Shown: positions 6,578 to 10,373 of the stretch, one piece after another | How positions within the stretch are numbered: position 1 is the first letter of the stretch | Layout of the letters: each line of letters starts with the position of its first letter | Assembly: GCA_002384725.1 (NCBI GenBank) | Contig: DGBF01000031.1 | Span: 1 to 10,373, forward strand | DNA: 10,373 nucleotides | Origin: Flavobacteriales bacterium UBA4011 | Lineage (GTDB): Bacteria; Bacteroidota; Bacteroidia; Flavobacteriales_D; Crocinitomicaceae | Direction of reading: 5' to 3' | The notes under the pieces: generated by a model | The model's input: only the letters and a program-made list of their open reading frames with translations | What the model was told of the DNA's origin: nothing | Databases searched by the model: none | Program-made: the position numbers and the translations under genes

Positions 6578-7528
6578 TTAACCTGCTACTTTCAATCTCT
6601 TTTTTTCGGCGTAAGCGGTCGCTGCCTCTCTCACCCATTCGCCATTTTCTTTGGCTACACGTCTCGTATTCACACGATCTTCATTGCAGGGTCCGTTTCC
6701 TTTAACGACATCCCAAAACTCATCCCAGTTGATTTCACCGAAATCGTAATGGCCTGTTTCTTTATTGAATTTGATGTCTTTATCTGGCACGGTCAAACCA
6801 ATTAATTCGGCTTGTGGAACTGTTGCATCCACAAACATTTGACGTAATTCATCGTTCGAAAAACGTTTGATTTTCCATTTCATGGATTGCGCAGAATTTG
6901 GCGATTCATCGTCATTTGGTCCAAACATCATAAGTGATGGCCACCAAAAACGATTCAAAGCATCTTGCGCCATTTCTTTTTGTTCGGGTGTGCCATTGGC
7001 TAGAGTCGCCATAATTTCAAAACCTTGACGTTGGTGAAAAGATTCTTCTTTACAAACCCGCACCATCGCTCTTGCGTATGGTCCATACGAACATCTACAC
7101 AAAGGCACCTGATTCATTATTGCCGCTCCATCGACCAGCCAACCAATTGCGCCCATATCAGCCCAAGAAACAGTTGGATAATTAAAAATGGAAGAATATT
7201 TTGCTTTTCCCGTGTGTAAATCGTCAATTGTTTCTTCACGATCAGCACCCAATGTTTCAACAGCTGAGTACAAATACAAACCATGACCGGCTTCATCTTG
7301 TACTTTTGCTAGCAATACCGCCTTACGACGTAAATTGGGTGCACGTGTTATCCAGTTTCCTTCCGGCAACATTCCGACTATTTCAGAATGTGCATGTTGG
7401 GAAATTTGGCGCACCAAAGTTTTGCGATAGGCATCTGGCATCCAGTCATTTGGTTCGATACGGATATCTTTATCAATTTTATTTTGGAATCTTTCTTCTA
7501 ATTCCTCTTGCGTGAATTTTTGCTCCAT
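6578..7528 (-). CDS. paaA: PaaA, catalytic di-iron subunit of phenylacetyl-CoA epoxidase
   Basis: PaaA carries the di-iron site that adds one oxygen atom from O2 to the ring of phenylacetyl-CoA, the first committed step of aerobic phenylacetate breakdown. The protein has 316 residues, close to the usual length. Candidate metal and active-site residues are in place: E49 in HAHSE, E79 and H82 in QDEAGH, D133 in GWLVDGAA, and E161/E162 with H165 in KEESFHQR. Long phrases such as [20 protein letters not shown] and [20 protein letters not shown] match what I remember of enterobacterial PaaA, so this is a highly conserved protein. First gene of the paaABCD operon, driven by a good promoter about 20 bases upstream. 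No regulator gene lies beside it. Confidence 0.97.
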   Translation of the reverse strand: MEQKFTQEELEERFQNKIDKDIRIEPNDWMPDAYRKTLVRQISQHAHSEIVGMLPEGNWITRAPNLRRKAVLLAKVQDEAGHGLYLYSAVETLGADREETIDDLHTGKAKYSSIFNYPTVSWADMGAIGWLVDGAAIMNQVPLCRCSYGPYARAMVRVCKEESFHQRQGFEIMATLANGTPEQKEMAQDALNRFWWPSLMMFGPNDDESPNSAQSMKWKIKRFSNDELRQMFVDATVPQAELIGLTVPDKDIKFNKETGHYDFGEINWDEFWDVVKGNGPCNEDRVNTRRVAKENGEWVREAATAYAEKKRLKVAG

Positions 7529-7549
7529 AGTTGAAATGTATTCTTGTTA

Positions 7550-7580
7550 CAAATTTAAGGTAAATCTTGGGCTTTGGCAA
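7550..7580 (-). promoter_or_regulatory. Promoter of the paaABCD operon
   Basis: On the minus strand TTG (7580-7578), a 20-base spacer and TAAATTTG (7557-7550) match the Bacteroidota consensus fully. Transcription should begin near 7545, about 17 bases before the paaA ATG. The spacer length equals that of the promoter at 1314-1344. I see no clear operator palindrome around it. Confidence 0.7.
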
Positions 7581-7710
7581 TAGAACAAAGTGGGATTGAG
7601 AAAGTTTAGATTGAGTTTAATTAAGATTGTGATTTTAAGAGAGCCTTCGAATGGCGTTGAGGCAGGACGAAGAACTGAAGTTAGAAAGACCAAAGGGCGG
7701 AGTGTTAAAG

Positions 7711-7738
7711 AGGAGGACTGAAGTAGGAGGACTGAAGT
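7711..7738 (+). repeat. Perfect 14-bp tandem repeat, two units
   Basis: AGGAGGACTGAAGT occurs twice without a gap (7711-7724, 7725-7738). A third ACTGAAGT is at 7674-7681. The units lie in a G+A-rich stretch from about 7636 that stands out from the AT-rich surroundings. Origin unknown; it may be part of a dispersed intergenic element or debris of a former gene. Confidence 0.8.
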
Positions 7739-7864
7739 AACAGGTAATAATAAATTATAGGAATTGAAGTTTTATATAAGTAAAATCGACAGATTCATTG
7801 TTACTTAAGACCTAATAAATAAGGTCGAATCAAATAAATGAAACGATCTTTTTTAGGTACGGTT

Positions 7865-8193
7865 TTACTTCTCCACTTCCAAAGTAAACTTGTAATAAAA
7901 GGTTTTATCGATAACGTCTGCTTTGTCGATGTCAATTATCATTTTTTCAATTGTTTGATAATATCTGAACTGATTCCCTCATTGTCAAAAAGAATAGAAT
8001 CGATACGAATTTCTATGTTCTCTTGAACCGTGAATTCGACGTAGACAGTTGCATCCACTTTTTTCGAAATATTGAATGGATAATGGATGAATTTATTCAT
8101 CTTTTTACTGAAAGCCCGTTAGGCATTTCCTGCAAAAGATACACCTCCTATTAACACTAAACATACCGTTAAAAAAATTGATCTTGCTCTCAT
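7865..8193 (-). pseudogene. Decayed gene for a small secreted TonB-C-like protein
   Basis: The minus strand from ATG 8191-8193 reads MRARSIFLTVCLVLIGGVSF then AGNA, a good signal peptide, and stops at TAA 8119-8121. The same frame then runs open for 57 codons, including KKMNKFIHYPFNISKKVDA and TVYVEFTVQENIEIRIDSI. After the A6 run (complement of T6 at 7942-7947) it meets TGA. Adding one A restores a frame that reads MIIDIDKADVIDKTFYYKFT then LEVEK and a natural TAA at 7865-7867. The repaired protein would be about 109 residues. TVYVEFTV followed by a short helix and a final strand recalls the TonB C-terminal-like fold of small Bacteroidota periplasmic proteins; this is my inference. Two lesions in one short gene argue for a real pseudogene. 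Confidence 0.8.
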
Positions 8194-8413
8194 AATATTT
8201 GATTTTAAAATTGTTTCGAATGTAAGACTATAGAATATTGAAAAAGTTACAAAATACGCTTAAAACATTGTAAAAGAAACAGATACAGAGAGCCAAAAAA
8301 ATAGACACTCCATTTTCTAATTTTACATCTTCATTTAAAAAAGGATTAGATCCCAAAAAAAATCACCATTCAGAAGAAAATATAATGTGTTTTTTTGAAT
8401 GAATTCTTCCTGT

Positions 8414-8421
8414 TATCTTTG
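8414..8421 (+). promoter_or_regulatory. -7 box TATCTTTG of the thioredoxin-fold gene
   Basis: TATCTTTG fits TAnnTTTG exactly. The nearest TTTG upstream (8394-8397) leaves a 16-base spacer, shorter than the 20 bases seen elsewhere in the window. Transcription would start near 8426, about 9 bases before the ATG at 8435. Confidence 0.5.
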
Positions 8422-8434
8422 ACAGAAACAAATT

Positions 8435-8989
8435 ATGGCACTCATCGAATCGAATCCTTTTCCTACTGGAACACTTGCACCCGATTTTAATCTGTTGGAC
8501 ACCGTTTCTGGGAAGAATTTATCACTTACGTCGATAAAAGGAGAAAAGGGAACGGTGATTATGTTTATTTGCAACCATTGTCCGTTTGTGATTCATGTGA
8601 ATGAAGAATTGGTTCGATTGGCAAATGATTACTCGAACAAAGGGGTTGGTTTTGTCGCCATCAGTAGTAATTCCGTTAAAACACATCCGCAAGATGGTCC
8701 TGAGTTCATGACGGAACATGCTAAAAAAATGGGCTATCCGTTTCCTTATTTGTACGATGAAACACAAGAAATTGCCGTAGCTTACGACGCAGCCTGCACG
8801 CCTGATTTTTATATTTTCAATGCTGAATTAAAATCTGTCTATCATGGACAATTAGATCCTTCACGTCCAGGAAATGAGATTCCTGTATCTGGAGAAGATA
8901 TGCGGAAATCGTTGGATAATTTATTGGCGGGAACTTCTCCTTTGGAAAATCAGAAGCCGAGCATCGGGTGCAGTATTAAGTGGGGATAA
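8435..8989 (+). CDS. Thioredoxin-fold protein (AhpC/TSA-like redoxin)
   Basis: A 184-residue predicted cytoplasmic redox protein with no signal peptide. The opening FPTGTLAPDFNLLDTVSGKN is the usual beta-hairpin entry of the AhpC/TSA/redoxin group. The active site is C46-N-H-C49 in MFICNHCPF, followed by the helix HVNEELVRLANDY and VGFVAISSNS. The cis-proline motif is C121-T-P in AACTPDFYIF. The tail PSIGCSIKW (C179) is a further conserved-looking cysteine that I associate with this thioredoxin-family group. The exact substrate is unknown; thiol-disulfide exchange or peroxide reduction is possible. It is a single gene with its own promoter box, and its stop is 3 bases from that of the convergent S41 peptidase gene. 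Confidence 0.9.
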   Translation: MALIESNPFPTGTLAPDFNLLDTVSGKNLSLTSIKGEKGTVIMFICNHCPFVIHVNEELVRLANDYSNKGVGFVAISSNSVKTHPQDGPEFMTEHAKKMGYPFPYLYDETQEIAVAYDAACTPDFYIFNAELKSVYHGQLDPSRPGNEIPVSGEDMRKSLDNLLAGTSPLENQKPSIGCSIKWG

Positions 8990-8992
8990 ACT

Positions 8993-10373
8993 TTAATTCT
9001 TTCCGTTTGACAAAATGATTTTTTGAATCTCCATCATTTCTTTATCTATGTCCGCCATTCGTTCACTTACCGAATAATCTACTCTAACGTCTGGCAACAA
9101 TCCTCGACCATTATTCTGTCCATTCACTTTATGATTAAAATGATAATTTGGAACAACAACACGAATGCCTGAATTTGGTAAAGACAATTGACCTGTTAAA
9201 ACAGCATTCGAACCTTCCTCTGTTCCGCCCGTTTCTATACCAATTATCGTCGCATCTCTATTGTATTTCAATTTTGCTGCAACCAAGGAACCCATTGAAA
9301 ATGTTGCCCCATCTGTCAGCACAATCACCTTTCCGTCGAAGTGATTTTTCTTTTTGATTTTATACCGAATTTGATAATTTCTGTTCAGATCATTTTTATC
9401 TGAATCTGGAATAGTACTGAAGACCAACTTCGTCATTTTATTCGGAAACGGCATTATCAAATATTCGTTCTTTTTTGGTTTTTCTGGGTTGCGATAAAAA
9501 TCGAAAGTAAACTTTTCCTTCATCAGGTATTTAAGCAACATGGCGCCATGCGGAAAAAACCCTCCTCCATTACCGCGCAAATCAATTACGAGGTTTTCCG
9601 ATTTACTTTGAGCCAATTTCTTGAACATACTTTTATAGAACTGCTTAAAATCTTTTCGATAAAAAGTATTCAAATCAAGCACAGGGATTTTTGATTCGCC
9701 ATACAAATAAAAGCTTGCACCAGAACTTTTTACTTGTAAATCGTAAAGTGTAGAATCTTGAAATTCTTTGGCAGGCATGATGTCAAAAGAACCTGAAACC
9801 AGCTCAATTGTTCCCAGTCCGCCTTTGTAATTGTATTCCATCACATGCGACAATTTTGCCCCGTATAGAAAATGATGATACGTTTTGAAAATACGCTCAA
9901 CCTTCGAATTGCGAAAAGCTTCCTCTAAGCCATCACGTTCTTGAATAGCATACATATCTTTCAATATTTGTTCAGCTGTTCTGCCATCAATGGATAAAAT
10001 TTCAGCTCCAATTAAGTCTATTTTCCCTTCTTGATAAATATGTTTGACATAGATTGTATTGTTGATTAAGTATATTTCAAGCGGGATTCTCGACGGATTT
10101 TGAGCTTGTGACTCATACCATTCTTGATTGGGACGAGCCATGGTATGTCCACATTTGATTTCTTCAATATACTGACGTACCAAAATATGAAACTCCATCG
10201 ATGATTTCGGTTCAGTGAATTGTTGTCGAATAGCCGTTTCTGTTACAGCTAATTCCTCCTTTGTTGTATATTGATAAATGGCGGGATGAACATCCGCAAG
10301 CGCCGAAACTAAAAGATCGAAATCTGCATTTAATTGCACGGGAGTTAGTGATTTGCGCCAAACATTCTCTTCG
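8993..10373 (-). CDS. S41 family serine peptidase (5' end off window)
   Basis: Predicted C-terminal-processing-type peptidase, probably in the envelope. The frame stays open to the window edge (upstream residues ENVWRKSLTP), so the protein starts beyond base 10373. A GTG at 10337-10339 is only an internal codon. Counting from that GTG: an N-terminal helical region with LLVSALADVHPAIYQYTTKE and IEEIKCGHTMARP; a possible PDZ-like part with LIGAEILSIDGRTAEQIL (residues about 109-126); then the S41 core with VIDLRGNGGGFFPHG (251-265), VIVLTDGATFSMGSLVAAK with candidate nucleophile S348, and GIETGGTEEGSN. It closes with GRGLLPDVRVDYS, typical of the family. I see no nearby lysine arranged as in CtpA, so this fits the S41 branch of Bacteroidota that resembles C-terminal-processing proteases loosely. 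Its stop is complete. Confidence 0.9.
   Translation of the reverse strand, partial: EENVWRKSLTPVQLNADFDLLVSALADVHPAIYQYTTKEELAVTETAIRQQFTEPKSSMEFHILVRQYIEEIKCGHTMARPNQEWYESQAQNPSRIPLEIYLINNTIYVKHIYQEGKIDLIGAEILSIDGRTAEQILKDMYAIQERDGLEEAFRNSKVERIFKTYHHFLYGAKLSHVMEYNYKGGLGTIELVSGSFDIMPAKEFQDSTLYDLQVKSSGASFYLYGESKIPVLDLNTFYRKDFKQFYKSMFKKLAQSKSENLVIDLRGNGGGFFPHGAMLLKYLMKEKFTFDFYRNPEKPKKNEYLIMPFPNKMTKLVFSTIPDSDKNDLNRNYQIRYKIKKKNHFDGKVIVLTDGATFSMGSLVAAKLKYNRDATIIGIETGGTEEGSNAVLTGQLSLPNSGIRVVVPNYHFNHKVNGQNNGRGLLPDVRVDYSVSERMADIDKEMMEIQKIILSNGKN

Larger units (their letters stand above)
7529..8434. other. 906-base region without an intact gene
   Basis: Contains in order the paa promoter, a purine-rich segment (about 7636-7738) with a 14-bp tandem repeat, a small imperfect hairpin (GACCT 7809-7813 / AGGTC 7822-7826), a decayed minus-strand gene (7865-8193), and an AT-rich stretch with the promoter box of the thioredoxin-fold gene. 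No RNA gene was recognised. Confidence 0.6.

Noticed and set aside
7809..7826. Hairpin GACCT/AGGTC as terminator of the minus-strand pseudogene
   Set aside because: Only a 5-bp stem and no T tract after it.
7838..8026. 62-residue plus-strand ORF in the large intergenic region
   Set aside because: It is antisense to the decayed minus-strand gene, which shows a signal peptide and a sensible protein pattern; the plus reading shows neither.
10337..10339. GTG as start of the S41 peptidase
   Set aside because: The frame continues open to the window edge with plausible residues, and no signal peptide follows the GTG.
1..10373. CRISPR arrays, tRNA or rRNA genes, insertion sequences, toxin-antitoxin or phage genes
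   Set aside because: I looked for regular repeats, tRNA-like ends, transposase motifs and small paired genes and found none.

Overview
This is an AT-rich window from a Bacteroidota chromosome, most likely of the Flavobacteriia (inference). Support comes from several matches to the Bacteroidota promoter pattern (TTG, about 20 nt, TAnnTTTG), A-rich leaders without strong Shine-Dalgarno sites, 'SC/AC-KK' lipoproteins, a DUF3467 protein, the small coiled-coil gene / zapA / rny block, and a Bacteroidota-type M23 peptidase.

Layout from left to right. On the minus strand (1-1295) lies a compact block: a 103-aa coiled-coil protein, zapA (FtsZ-ring accessory protein) and the 5' part of rny (membrane-anchored RNase Y), all read from one promoter near 1314-1344. 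Divergent from it is a 570-aa M23 zinc endopeptidase (1397-3109, +) whose -10-like box sits almost on its start codon. Next is a broken lipoprotein gene (3222-3897, +) and a bidirectional terminator (3896-3938). A minus-strand pair follows: a DUF3467 protein and a small lipoprotein. A 300-base gap carries two inverted copies of a short repeat core.

Region 5029-7528 (minus) is the paaABCD operon of the phenylacetyl-CoA epoxidase. PaaA is the catalytic di-iron subunit, PaaB and PaaC are partner subunits, and PaaD is the assembly factor. It has a good promoter at 7550-7580. The reductase gene paaE and the later catabolic genes are not in the window, so the electron supply and the rest of the pathway must be encoded elsewhere.

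The 906-base stretch 7529-8434 has no intact gene. It holds the paa promoter, a purine-rich segment with a perfect 14-bp tandem repeat, and a second pseudogene (7865-8193, minus): a small secreted protein interrupted by one stop codon and one single-base frameshift. On the right, a thioredoxin-fold (AhpC/TSA-like) protein (8435-8989, +) converges, with a 3-base gap, on an S41 serine peptidase whose 5' end runs off the window.

Most genes are ordinary housekeeping or catabolic genes, and I see no clear new multi-gene system. The most useful observations are the two hidden pseudogenes, both with a homopolymer-associated frameshift plus a TAA stop, the coiled-coil partner gene of zapA, the possibly leaderless M23 gene, the paaE-less paa operon, and the intergenic repeats.
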